Shown here one piece after another: positions 1 through 7,077 of a DNA stretch of 10,731 bases. Source of the DNA: Parabacteroides hominis. GTDB taxonomy: Bacteria > Bacteroidota > Bacteroidia > Bacteroidales > Tannerellaceae. The position numbers and the translations under genes were made by a program. The stretch spans positions 1 through 10,731 of the forward strand of contig NZ_JACOOJ010000067.1 in NCBI RefSeq assembly GCF_014287585.1, given 5' to 3'. The number at the start of each line of letters is the position of its first letter. Positions within the stretch are counted from its first letter, which is position 1. The notes under the pieces are model-generated. The model did no database searches, was not told the origin of the DNA, and was given only the letters and a program-made list of their open reading frames with translations.

Positions 1-542
1 AATGATTTTGTCCATATTTTTTGTTTGCACTTATAATATAGACTTTTATTTTTTAAGCTGTGCTCTTTTATTAATCAAATACACTAAAAGCAGCCATACA
101 GCAAATGTGAACAAGACCCGATCGATTTACATGCCATATTAATCGCAATTAGATGCTATGGTAGTGTCATTTTGTTAGTTTGGAAAAAAACATTTCCCCT
201 CGTCAGTAACGTCGGATTGTTGACCGCCGGCGCCTTCAAATAAAACAACAAATAAAACAAAGCAAGATTATGGTTCGACCACTTGGGTGAACCGGAAAAC
301 TGGAACATAAAATAAGTAAACGAAGGCGCAAGAAATTAACAAAAAAAGACATGGGGATTTGCGTGGCTCGAAAAACGTCCGAAAACAGCCTTTTCTTCAG
401 TCGAAACCAAAAAACTTAAAATGCTGAATAATAGGGGAATGGGTTGAAATGGCCAGGATTAAAAATTGTTATTTTTTTAATGCCGAAAACGGGGAAATGT
501 GATTGTAAGCTATTGATGAATAGGGAATTATGAAGACGGGGG
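1..542. other. gene-free A/T-rich region left of the repeat pair
   Basis: No reading frame here looks like a real protein on either strand. What can be seen is A-rich, low-complexity sequence with a few structures. There is an exact 12-bp tandem duplication of CAAATAAAACAA (237-248, 249-260). A hairpin pairs GGTTC (272-276) with GAACC (289-293). An 8-bp inverted repeat, GCGCCTTC (230-237) and GAAGGCGC (322-329), encloses that hairpin. The promoters between the repeats at 543-766 fire leftward into this stretch in the orientation seen, so it may be transcribed on the minus strand. No minus-strand coding sequence receives them inside the window. Confidence 0.6.
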
Positions 543-580
543 AAATGACTAACGAAAACGTACGTTTAAATTCGTCATTT
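543..580. repeat. palindromic repeat, left copy (candidate recombination site)
   Basis: This is a 38-bp imperfect palindrome centred at 561.5. Outer arms AAATGAC (543-549) and GTCATTT (574-580) pair exactly, as does the core AAACGTACGTTT (556-567); 15 of 19 position pairs are complementary. A second copy lies at 727-766. The core contains AAACGTACGT, which fits ARACGTWCGT, the consensus I recall for inverted repeats at Bacteroides fragilis invertible promoters. The role as a recombinase site is inferred; no recombinase gene is in the window. It could alternatively be a pair of operator sites or a small palindromic repeat family. Confidence 0.75.
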
Positions 581-588
581 TTCAGCTA

Positions 589-619
589 CAAAAATAGGCA
601 TTCCTTTTTAACCGCCAAC
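589..619 (-). promoter_or_regulatory. second, near-consensus promoter facing left
   Basis: A minus-strand -7 box TATTTTTG (complement of 589-596) is preceded at 19 bp by GTTG (complement of CAAC at 616-619), one base off the TTTG box. It lies just inside the left repeat. After inversion its -7 box would sit at 712-719, immediately upstream of the right repeat, and a transcript would begin near 726. It could be a second start for the same switch or a chance match in A/T-rich DNA. Confidence 0.45.
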
Positions 620-683
620 TATTTCCTGCAAGATTTTTTCCATTTCTATATCCTTTCTTATCAACATGATAGCGAAATGAGGA

Positions 684-715
684 CAAAAATAGCCCTTCTC
701 ATTACGAAGCACAAA
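684..715 (-). promoter_or_regulatory. consensus Bacteroidota promoter facing left
   Basis: On the minus strand a -33 TTTG (complement of CAAA at 712-715) is followed after exactly 20 bp by a -7 TATTTTTG (complement of CAAAAATA at 684-691). This matches the Bacteroidota consensus TTTG-N19-21-TAnnTTTG at every defined base. Transcription would start near 677 and run leftward, away from the surface-protein gene. It sits between the two palindromic repeats, so inversion would turn it toward that gene. Confidence 0.7.
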
Positions 716-726
716 GAACGGCAAAA

Positions 727-766
727 AAAATGACTAAAAAAAACGTACGTTTTAGCTCGTCATTTT
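727..766. repeat. palindromic repeat, right copy (candidate recombination site)
   Basis: This is the second copy, centred at 746.5, exactly 185 bp from the first. Arms AAAATGAC (727-734) and GTCATTTT (759-766) flank the core AAAACGTACGTTTT (740-753). Over the shared 38 bp it matches the left copy at 33 positions in direct alignment and 31 as reverse complement; the near-palindromic design makes both alignments good. The conserved bases are concentrated in arms and core, while the linkers between them vary. That pattern is expected of a protein-binding or recombination site and not of a duplicated gene fragment. It lies 94 bp upstream of the start codon of the surface-protein gene. Confidence 0.75.
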
Positions 767-780
767 ACAAGGATTAAGAA

Positions 781-803
781 AAACGGCTGAAAGCCAGCCG
801 TTT
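781..803 (+). other. leader hairpin upstream of the surface-protein gene
   Basis: AAACGGCTG (781-789) and CAGCCGTTT (795-803) form a perfect 9-bp stem with a 5-nt loop, ending 56 bp before the start codon. It lies outside the candidate invertible segment, so it would be in the leader of any transcript entering from the switch. On the plus strand no T-run follows, so it is unlikely to terminate rightward transcription; an mRNA-stabilising or translational role is possible. On the minus strand it is followed by TTTTTCTT, so it could stop leftward transcription. Confidence 0.5.
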
Positions 804-859
804 CAGAGAACGACATTATAGATTCAATATACATTATTATTAATTAAACATTTTAGATT

Positions 860-3800
860 ATGAACAAAAGATTTTCTACTCTTTTGGCTACTGTTCTGGT
901 AGCTGGTAGTAGCTTCTCTGCAATGGCTGCTTCTGTTGAAGTAGATACACTGAAGTACTATCAGATTAAAGCTGACAGTAAAGCTCTTATCATTGGTCAA
1001 GGCGAGGATGGAGCTAAGGATAGTTTGGCTTTGATTACGACGCCAACAACCGATGCTTCTTTGAAAGACTACAATGCTTCTCTTTGGCGTATCGATGTTG
1101 ACAAAACAACTGATCCGACGACTGGTGCGCGTTATGCAGTCGTTAAATTGATCAACAAGAACGGTCAGCAGTTGATCCTTTCTAATGCTTCTGCTGCAAA
1201 CAAATCTTTCTACTATTCTAAACCGGCTTATGTTTCTACAAGCGGAACTGGGGCTTGGGCTCCGGAAGGGGTGAATTTGGTTGGAGAAGATGAAGTTATC
1301 ACTGTTGCTGATGGTATGTTTCTGACTACTACTTCTTATAGCAATGGCAAATCTACAGGTCTTTACTTAGCTTACAAAGATGATGCGGTTAAGATTTTGA
1401 AGGTAGAACAGGATGGTTCTGTTGATAAATTGCAATTTCCGGAGTCTGCTGGTGCTGATGGCCAATTGAAATTAGTTCCGGCTTTGGCTGCTGATGAATT
1501 GGAATTAGCAAGCACAGACCTGAATGAAGATGTAACAACAGATGCATTCTCTTTGAAGTTTACTCCGGATACATTGGCAAGTACGATCGGTAATCCGTTT
1601 ACGGATAATAAGCTGGTGGCTGTTGATTTGCAGAAAATGTATTCAACGACTGTTTATGATGCTTCTGATTATGAAGCTGCTTTAGAGGCTGCAAAAAAAG
1701 CTACAACTGAAGATCAGAAAGTAGTAAAAGAAGCTTGGGCTGCTTTCAAGGCTGAAACAGATGCTGCTATTAAATGGGGGGCTGCAAACGAATTTGACGG
1801 TAAACTTGCTGAAAAAGCAGGTAATGCTACTGATATTGCGGCTATGCTTACTGAATTAGGACAGTCGAAAACAGCAGCAGCCGGCGCATTAGAAAAACTT
1901 ACAGAAGCAGGAGGGGCTAAATTTGATGCTGCTGTAACTGCATTTGATGCTTTGACAAAATCTAATGCTAAATTAGATTTGGCTGCAGGTAAAGATACTG
2001 CAGCTTTCCACAAAGCTGTTGCCGATGCTGATAAAGCATGGAAGGCTTTGACTGATTCAACAGCAAATGCTTATAAGGCTATCGAACTGGTTGTTGCAAA
2101 ACATCTTTCTGATCCGAATGCAACGACAAAAGTTGGTCCTAATTTTTCAGGAACATTATCCGGTGCTGCTGATGCTGATCGTAAAGACATGTTTAAATCT
2201 GCTGCTGGTGCAGTATATGTACAATATAATACAACAACTGCAGATCTTTTGGATGCTTTGGCTACTGCTGCAGAAGCCTCTATGGTTAAGACTGCCTCTG
2301 CTGACATCATGGAGGGTGCTGCTTCAGGCTATTACGCCCTCGCTATCAAAGACTCTTTGATTGGTGGCAAGCAGGCTTACCTTTGTGTAGATACAAACTA
2401 TATTGCTCGTAACGAACAATATTTCGGCTTCAAGGCTGATACATTGATGATGGTAGACCCGGAAAATGCAGATAAAGGTGTTGTTGCTGACTTTGGCCAG
2501 TGCATCAACTTGTTTGCATTCCAGATGGTTGTGAATCCGCAGAATGTTGAAAATGATGAAATTCTGATCAAGACTTTCATGCCGAAACCGACTGCTGATG
2601 GTGAATGGTATTCAGCAGGAGTTACTCCTCAAGCAGCCAATGTTGTACTTCGTACTTTGGCTAAAGACCAGCATCGTGAAGTATCTGTTGCTGATGCTAC
2701 TAAGCCTGCTGATGCAGCACTTGTAAAATTGTTGAAAAACACAGTTATCACATTCTCTACCCTCGAAGGTCCGAGACCTGACTTTAAGAAGGGTGAAGTT
2801 TACTTCATCAAGAGCTTGAAGAAAGAAGATTCAAGAAAACCGTATCGGGTTCTGACTTCTACAACAGGTAATGATATTGTTGGTGCAACTGCTGTTTACA
2901 ACAATGTTCCGGCTACCCAGTGGTTCGTTTCTACTGTTAGTGACGGTGCTTATGAATTTACGAACCGTGATGCAGATGTAGCATTCTTTAGTAGTACAAA
3001 GAAGATCATCGTTAACGACGCTGAAAAGAATATCTATGTAACAGCAGATAAGGACACTCTGGAAATCACTGCCGTTCCTGACCAGAAAGACGAATACTTA
3101 GGTTACAAGCACATCAACGATGCCGATAAAGATCATCTGACATTCAAGTTGACTGCTACTAACTTCGTAAATCCGGAAGCTAAATACTACTTGACAATGG
3201 GTGCTGACTCTTCTGTAGTTGCTACTGCTGATGCTGACAAGGCTCTGGAACTGAAAGCTAAGAATGGTGGCGAATTAGAGAAATTGAGCGATGCTAACTT
3301 GAGCGCAGCTTCTTACGGTTTCGAACTGTACTTAGGCAATGATACGTTGTATTTCAATGAAGATCAAAGTGATCTGTTGTTGTCGAAAGACAAACAATAT
3401 GCTGACAACGAGGTTAAATTGCGTCGTGTAAACGATAACGCAAACCAGTATGAACTGTTGTGGAGTGAAGGTGGAAAAGTTGCAGCCAATCTGAAATCAC
3501 CGAAGATTGCAATCGACCAGAATGGCAAAGCTGCTGTTGTTGCTGAAGACGAAATCACCAACTGGGCTTTCAACTTGGAATCTGCTGTAACAGAATCTTA
3601 TCTGAATATCACAGACGCTCCGAAGAACGTTACTATCTCTCTGATGGGTGACGAGGCTTCTAAGGTAACAGCTGTTAAACCGTTCGCTGTAATCAAACGT
3701 ACAGGTTTGGAATTGAAGGCTGCTGCTACTGACAACGACTTCGTTCTTGGTTTGGATACTGCTTATGTAAACCGTCCGGACAACTACCGCTATGCTTATT

Positions 3801-4447
3801 ATATCACTAAACCGGTTGATACAGCTAAGGTTGGTGCGTTCGACACGAAGGCTTACATGGTAAGCTATGCTGACTCTATTGCTCATAACAGCGATACAGT
3901 TAAATACAATCAGGATGGCCTGACTCGCATCGGTTTCGTTCACGCTAACCGTGTAGAATTCGGTAACAACGATTCTTTGGCTATCGCTAAACCGGCTGCT
4001 AAAGCTGCTGATACATTGAATATCGTTGGAAATAAGGGTGTCACACCTGCAACTTGGGCATTCCCGATCGACGAAGACAACGAAGGTTATTACAGAATCG
4101 AAGTAGCTCCTGCTGGAAGCTCGTCAGAAAAGACTTATGTAAGCTACCTGAACGGTGTATTGGTATTAGGAAATAAAGAACAGGCTCAGTTGTTCGCAAT
4201 CAACGACACAGACTTGATTCCGACAGACAACGAAACGATCGCAACATCCGAAGTAACTGTTATCGCTGGCGAAGGCCAGGTAACGATTGCTGGTGCTCAG
4301 GGTAAGAAAGTTGTTGTAAGCAATGTTCTTGGCCAGGTAATTGCCAACACAGTGATCACTTCCGACAACGCCGTGATCGCTGCTCCTCAGGGTGTAGTCG
4401 TAGTAGCTGTTGAAGGCGAAGAAGCTGTTAAGGCTATCGTTAAATAA
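860..4447 (+). CDS. large exported surface protein with DUF6383-like C-terminal domain
   Basis: The 1195-residue product has a classical signal peptide: basic MNKR, a hydrophobic core and a likely cut after AMA at residue 23. After a beta-rich N-terminal part (about 25-250) comes an Ala/Lys/Asp-rich stretch predicted helical (about 265-410). Long beta-rich segments with repeated 'YYxL'-type strands follow (about 490-1110), then a C-terminal domain of about 70 residues (about 1125-1195) that I recognise as DUF6383-like. This tail includes KVVVSNVLGQV and ends in a basic KAIVK, resembling type A sorting domains of the type IX secretion system. Fifteen D-[ST]-[AILVMT] sequons, the Bacteroidota O-glycosylation motif, are spread along the mature chain. 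Only two cysteines occur (C509, C548). The start codon is set by the signal peptide. A candidate phase-variable promoter switch lies upstream and a terminator downstream, so the gene stands alone. Its exact function is unknown; a cell-surface or S-layer-like glycoprotein is inferred. Confidence 0.85.
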   Translation: MNKRFSTLLATVLVAGSSFSAMAASVEVDTLKYYQIKADSKALIIGQGEDGAKDSLALITTPTTDASLKDYNASLWRIDVDKTTDPTTGARYAVVKLINKNGQQLILSNASAANKSFYYSKPAYVSTSGTGAWAPEGVNLVGEDEVITVADGMFLTTTSYSNGKSTGLYLAYKDDAVKILKVEQDGSVDKLQFPESAGADGQLKLVPALAADELELASTDLNEDVTTDAFSLKFTPDTLASTIGNPFTDNKLVAVDLQKMYSTTVYDASDYEAALEAAKKATTEDQKVVKEAWAAFKAETDAAIKWGAANEFDGKLAEKAGNATDIAAMLTELGQSKTAAAGALEKLTEAGGAKFDAAVTAFDALTKSNAKLDLAAGKDTAAFHKAVADADKAWKALTDSTANAYKAIELVVAKHLSDPNATTKVGPNFSGTLSGAADADRKDMFKSAAGAVYVQYNTTTADLLDALATAAEASMVKTASADIMEGAASGYYALAIKDSLIGGKQAYLCVDTNYIARNEQYFGFKADTLMMVDPENADKGVVADFGQCINLFAFQMVVNPQNVENDEILIKTFMPKPTADGEWYSAGVTPQAANVVLRTLAKDQHREVSVADATKPADAALVKLLKNTVITFSTLEGPRPDFKKGEVYFIKSLKKEDSRKPYRVLTSTTGNDIVGATAVYNNVPATQWFVSTVSDGAYEFTNRDADVAFFSSTKKIIVNDAEKNIYVTADKDTLEITAVPDQKDEYLGYKHINDADKDHLTFKLTATNFVNPEAKYYLTMGADSSVVATADADKALELKAKNGGELEKLSDANLSAASYGFELYLGNDTLYFNEDQSDLLLSKDKQYADNEVKLRRVNDNANQYELLWSEGGKVAANLKSPKIAIDQNGKAAVVAEDEITNWAFNLESAVTESYLNITDAPKNVTISLMGDEASKVTAVKPFAVIKRTGLELKAAATDNDFVLGLDTAYVNRPDNYRYAYYITKPVDTAKVGAFDTKAYMVSYADSIAHNSDTVKYNQDGLTRIGFVHANRVEFGNNDSLAIAKPAAKAADTLNIVGNKGVTPATWAFPIDEDNEGYYRIEVAPAGSSSEKTYVSYLNGVLVLGNKEQAQLFAINDTDLIPTDNETIATSEVTVIAGEGQVTIAGAQGKKVVVSNVLGQVIANTVITSDNAVIAAPQGVVVVAVEGEEAVKAIVK

Positions 4448-4607
4448 GAAATTATAATCAAATAATTCATCGGTTGCGCGGATTAATCCTCCAATTACCC
4501 TGCGAAGGCGAACAAGCAACCGGATTTAATATTAATAATACTAAAGTAATGAAATTAAAAGTTCAACTGCTTTTCCCTCTGTGAAGACCGGACAGCAGGC
4601 AAAAAAC
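4448..4607 (+). other. structured 3' region after the surface-protein gene
   Basis: CGGTTGC (4471-4477) pairs exactly with GCAACCG (4516-4522) across a 38-nt loop. Inside the loop is the 10-bp palindrome GGATTAATCC (4480-4489). No reading frame occurs here. It lies between the stop codon and the intrinsic terminator, so it would be part of the mRNA's 3' untranslated region. It is too short and lacks the arms of a tRNA. A 3'-end stabiliser or small RNA is possible, but I do not recognise a known family. Confidence 0.4.
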
Positions 4608-4650
4608 AAGCCCCGACAGTATTCGTGCTGCCGGGGCTTCGTTGTTATTT
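4608..4650 (+). terminator. intrinsic terminator after the surface-protein gene
   Basis: AAGCCCCG (4608-4615) pairs with CGGGGCTT (4632-4639). After one mismatch the stem continues CAG (4617-4619) with CTG (4628-4630), leaving an 8-nt loop. A T-rich tail, GTTGTTATTT (4641-4650), follows on the plus strand. The A-run at 4601-4606 gives a U-run on the opposite strand, so it can work in both directions and insulates the surface-protein gene from pflB. The remaining sequence up to the pflB promoter shows nothing further. Confidence 0.8.
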
Positions 4651-4746
4651 CCCCCATTGTTTATGTTATAGAAGTGTCGAGGGGGGAAGCCTATGATAAG
4701 AAAAACAAGGGGAATTTACGAAAGTAAGGATCTGTAGTTGCAATTT

Positions 4747-4776
4747 TTTTAGATAGGAGGAAAAGACGTATCTTTG
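4747..4776 (+). promoter_or_regulatory. pflB promoter
   Basis: The -7 box TATCTTTG (4769-4776) matches TAnnTTTG exactly and lies 32 bp before the pflB start codon, placing the transcript start near 4783. The -33 region is weak: the end of a T-run (TTTT, 4747-4750) stands 18 bp upstream in place of TTTG. A weak -33 box may mean an activator is needed, but no specific operator can be named. Confidence 0.65.
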
Positions 4777-4808
4777 CACGCCTAAACCGAATTAGATAAG
4801 ATAAGCTT

Positions 4809-7049
4809 ATGAAGTTTGAAAACGAGAACTGGGCGCAGTTCAAAGGAGAGACCTGGAAAAAGGAGATCAATGTAAGAGACTTTATCCAGAACAATTACAA
4901 ACCTTACGACGGAGACGATACGTTCCTCGTACCCTCTTCGGAGAAAACGAAGAAAGTGTGGAACAAACTGACCGAAATGTTTAAGGTTGAAAGGGAAAAA
5001 GGAGTATATGACGCTGAAACAAAACTTCCCCAGGGGATCGACACATACGGACCCGGTTACATCGATAAGGAAAACGAGGTGATCGTCGGTTTGCAGACAG
5101 ACGCCCCGTTGAAACGCGGTATCTTCCCGAAAGGCGGCATCCGCATGGTCGAAAACAGCCTGGAAGCCTATGGCTATCATCTGGACCCGATGACAAAAGA
5201 AATCTTCACCAAATACAGGAAGACGCACAACGAAGGTGTTTTCTCCGCCTATACGGACGAGATGGTGGCTGCACGCCGTTCAGCCATCATCACGGGATTG
5301 CCTGATGCTTACGGGCGCGGACGTATCATCGGTGACTACCGCCGTGTGCCTCTGTACGGAACCCGGATCCTGATTGAAGAAAAGAAACGTTTCCAGAAAC
5401 GTCTCGACATCCAGGAACTGACGGAAGAAATCATCCAGAGCCGTGAGGAGATAACGGAACAGATCAAAGCGCTGAAAGCATTTGAGAAAATGTGTGCCGG
5501 TTATGGTTTCGACGTGACACGTCCGGCAAAGGATGCCCGCGAAGCCGTACAGTTCTTGTATCTGGCTTACCTGGCTGCCGTAAAGGACCAGGATGGAGCG
5601 GCCATGTCTCTCGGACGTACTTCTACTTTCCTCGATATCTATATCGAAAAGGATATCCGCGAAGGCAAGCTGACGGAAGAGGAGGCACAGGAGTTGATCG
5701 ACCAGTTTATCATCAAACTGCGTATTGTCCGTTTCCTGCGTACGCCGGAATACAACGATCTGTTCTCCGGCGACCCTGTTTGGGTGACTGAATCGTTGGG
5801 CGGACAAGGTGTTGACGGCCGCTCGCTGGTGACAAAGACATCTTACCGCTATCTGCATACCCTGTATAACCTCGGCCCGGCTCCCGAACCTAACCTGACG
5901 GTGCTTTGGTTCAACAATGCACCGGACAACTGGAAAAAGTTCTGTGCGAAAGTATCGATCGATACCTCCGCCATCCAGTACGAGAACGACGACCTGATGC
6001 GTCCGGACTATGGCGACGACTACGGTATCGCCTGCTGTGTGTCTCCGATGAAGATCGGCAAGCAGATGCAGTATTTCGGAGCCCGTGCCAACCTGGCCAA
6101 GTGCCTGTTGTATGCGATCAATGGCGGACGTGACGAGAAATCGGGCGTGCAGGTGGCTCCCCGTTTCGAACCGGTCACCAGCGAATACCTGGATTACGAT
6201 GAAGTGATGGAGAAATACGAGCAGATGATGCGCTGGTTGGCTAAAGTCTATGTCAATGCACTGAAGATCATCCACTACATGCACGACAAATATGCGTATG
6301 AAGCATTCGAAATGGGACTCCATGACGGGGATGTGGAACGTATCCGCGCAACCGGTATCGCCGGCCTTTCTATCGTTGCCGATTCGCTGGCTGCCATCCG
6401 TGACACAAAAGTGAAAGTGATCCGTGACGAACGCGGTTTGGCTGTCGACTTCGAACGCGAAGGCGAATATGTGCCTTTCGGAAACAATGACGACCGTACG
6501 GACAGCATTGCCGTCGACATAACCGAGAAGTTCATGGAATACCTGCGCCAGCATCAGACGTATCGCAAGGCTACTCCGACACAGTCTATCCTGACGATCA
6601 CTTCTAATGTGGTTTACGGAAAGAAAACCGGAACGACTCCCGATGGCCGTCCGGGCGGTACGCCGTTCGCTCCGGGAGCAAACCCGATGAACGGACGCGA
6701 CACCAAAGGTGCTGTTGCTGCTTTGGCTTCTGTTGCCAAACTGCCTTTCCAGCATGCGCATGACGGTATTTCCTATACATTCGCCGTTTCTCCTGCAACG
6801 TTGGGTAAGGAACGCGATATCCAGGTGAACAACTTAGTGAGCCTCTTAGATGGTTATTTCACGCCCGATGGCGGCCAGCATCTGAATGTGAACGTATTCG
6901 ATAAAGACTTGCTGTTAGATGCGATGGAGCATCCGGAGAAATACCCGCAGCTTACGATCCGTGTTTCGGGCTATGCCGTCAACTTCGTGAAACTGACACG
7001 CGAACAGCAGCTCGACGTCATCTCGCGCACCATCAACAGTAATTTATAA
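4809..7049 (+). CDS. pflB: pyruvate formate-lyase (formate C-acetyltransferase)
   Basis: This cytoplasmic glycyl-radical enzyme converts pyruvate and CoA to acetyl-CoA and formate during anaerobic growth. The 746-residue length matches the family (about 760 in E. coli). The paired catalytic cysteines are C409-C410 in IACCVSPM, and the radical glycine is G721 in RVSGYAV, 25 residues from the C-terminus as in E. coli PflB. The N-terminal PFL domain covers most of the chain, with the glycine-radical domain at about 620-746. All key residues are present and the frame is intact. The gene is first in an operon with its activase, 28 bp upstream of pflA, behind its own TAnnTTTG promoter. The exposed glycyl radical makes the enzyme oxygen-sensitive, in keeping with a strict anaerobe. 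Confidence 0.97.
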   Translation: MKFENENWAQFKGETWKKEINVRDFIQNNYKPYDGDDTFLVPSSEKTKKVWNKLTEMFKVEREKGVYDAETKLPQGIDTYGPGYIDKENEVIVGLQTDAPLKRGIFPKGGIRMVENSLEAYGYHLDPMTKEIFTKYRKTHNEGVFSAYTDEMVAARRSAIITGLPDAYGRGRIIGDYRRVPLYGTRILIEEKKRFQKRLDIQELTEEIIQSREEITEQIKALKAFEKMCAGYGFDVTRPAKDAREAVQFLYLAYLAAVKDQDGAAMSLGRTSTFLDIYIEKDIREGKLTEEEAQELIDQFIIKLRIVRFLRTPEYNDLFSGDPVWVTESLGGQGVDGRSLVTKTSYRYLHTLYNLGPAPEPNLTVLWFNNAPDNWKKFCAKVSIDTSAIQYENDDLMRPDYGDDYGIACCVSPMKIGKQMQYFGARANLAKCLLYAINGGRDEKSGVQVAPRFEPVTSEYLDYDEVMEKYEQMMRWLAKVYVNALKIIHYMHDKYAYEAFEMGLHDGDVERIRATGIAGLSIVADSLAAIRDTKVKVIRDERGLAVDFEREGEYVPFGNNDDRTDSIAVDITEKFMEYLRQHQTYRKATPTQSILTITSNVVYGKKTGTTPDGRPGGTPFAPGANPMNGRDTKGAVAALASVAKLPFQHAHDGISYTFAVSPATLGKERDIQVNNLVSLLDGYFTPDGGQHLNVNVFDKDLLLDAMEHPEKYPQLTIRVSGYAVNFVKLTREQQLDVISRTINSNL

Positions 7050-7077
7050 TCATCCATTTTTAATTTTATTTTTCAAA

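Larger units (their letters stand above)
543..766. promoter_or_regulatory. candidate invertible promoter switch, OFF orientation
   Basis: Two palindromic repeats bound a segment of about 146 bp that contains a consensus promoter facing away from the adjacent exported surface-protein gene. Recombination at the cores would map position p to 1308-p. The strong promoter would then lie on the plus strand with its -33 box at 593-596 and its -7 box at 617-624, giving a leader of roughly 230 nt before the start codon at 860. Promoter inversion between short inverted repeats is the known phase-variation mechanism for capsule loci in Bacteroides fragilis and for surface glycoproteins in Parabacteroides distasonis. 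The architecture is seen directly; actual inversion is inferred. Confidence 0.68.

Noticed and set aside
166..173. Isolated GTCATTTT resembling one arm of the palindromic repeats
   Set aside because: No AAACGTACGTTT core or opposite arm lies at the required distance, so it is a chance octamer in A/T-rich sequence.
530..733. 67-codon plus-strand reading frame
   Set aside because: It spans both the left repeat and the start of the right repeat, lies inside the candidate invertible segment, has no promoter facing the right way and resembles no family I know. It is a chance frame.
4166..4519. Minus-strand frame overlapping the end of the surface gene and the 3' structure
   Set aside because: It is antisense to the conserved C-terminal domain, with low-complexity S/N/Y/F composition, no signal and no promoter.
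4471..4522. tRNA-like element with a 7-bp closing stem
   Set aside because: At 52 nt it is too short, with no D, anticodon or T arm and no CCA-proximal pattern; kept only as an unexplained structure.
6494..6499. CGTACG core within pflB as a further recombination site
   Set aside because: Only the 6-bp palindrome matches; the AAA/TTT flanks and the AAATGAC/GTCATTT arms are absent.
5280..6761. Long minus-strand frame (493 codons) opposite pflB
   Set aside because: It is fully antisense to a gene with every catalytic residue in place, and its product shows no recognisable family pattern. Long antisense frames are expected from the codon bias of a strongly expressed gene.
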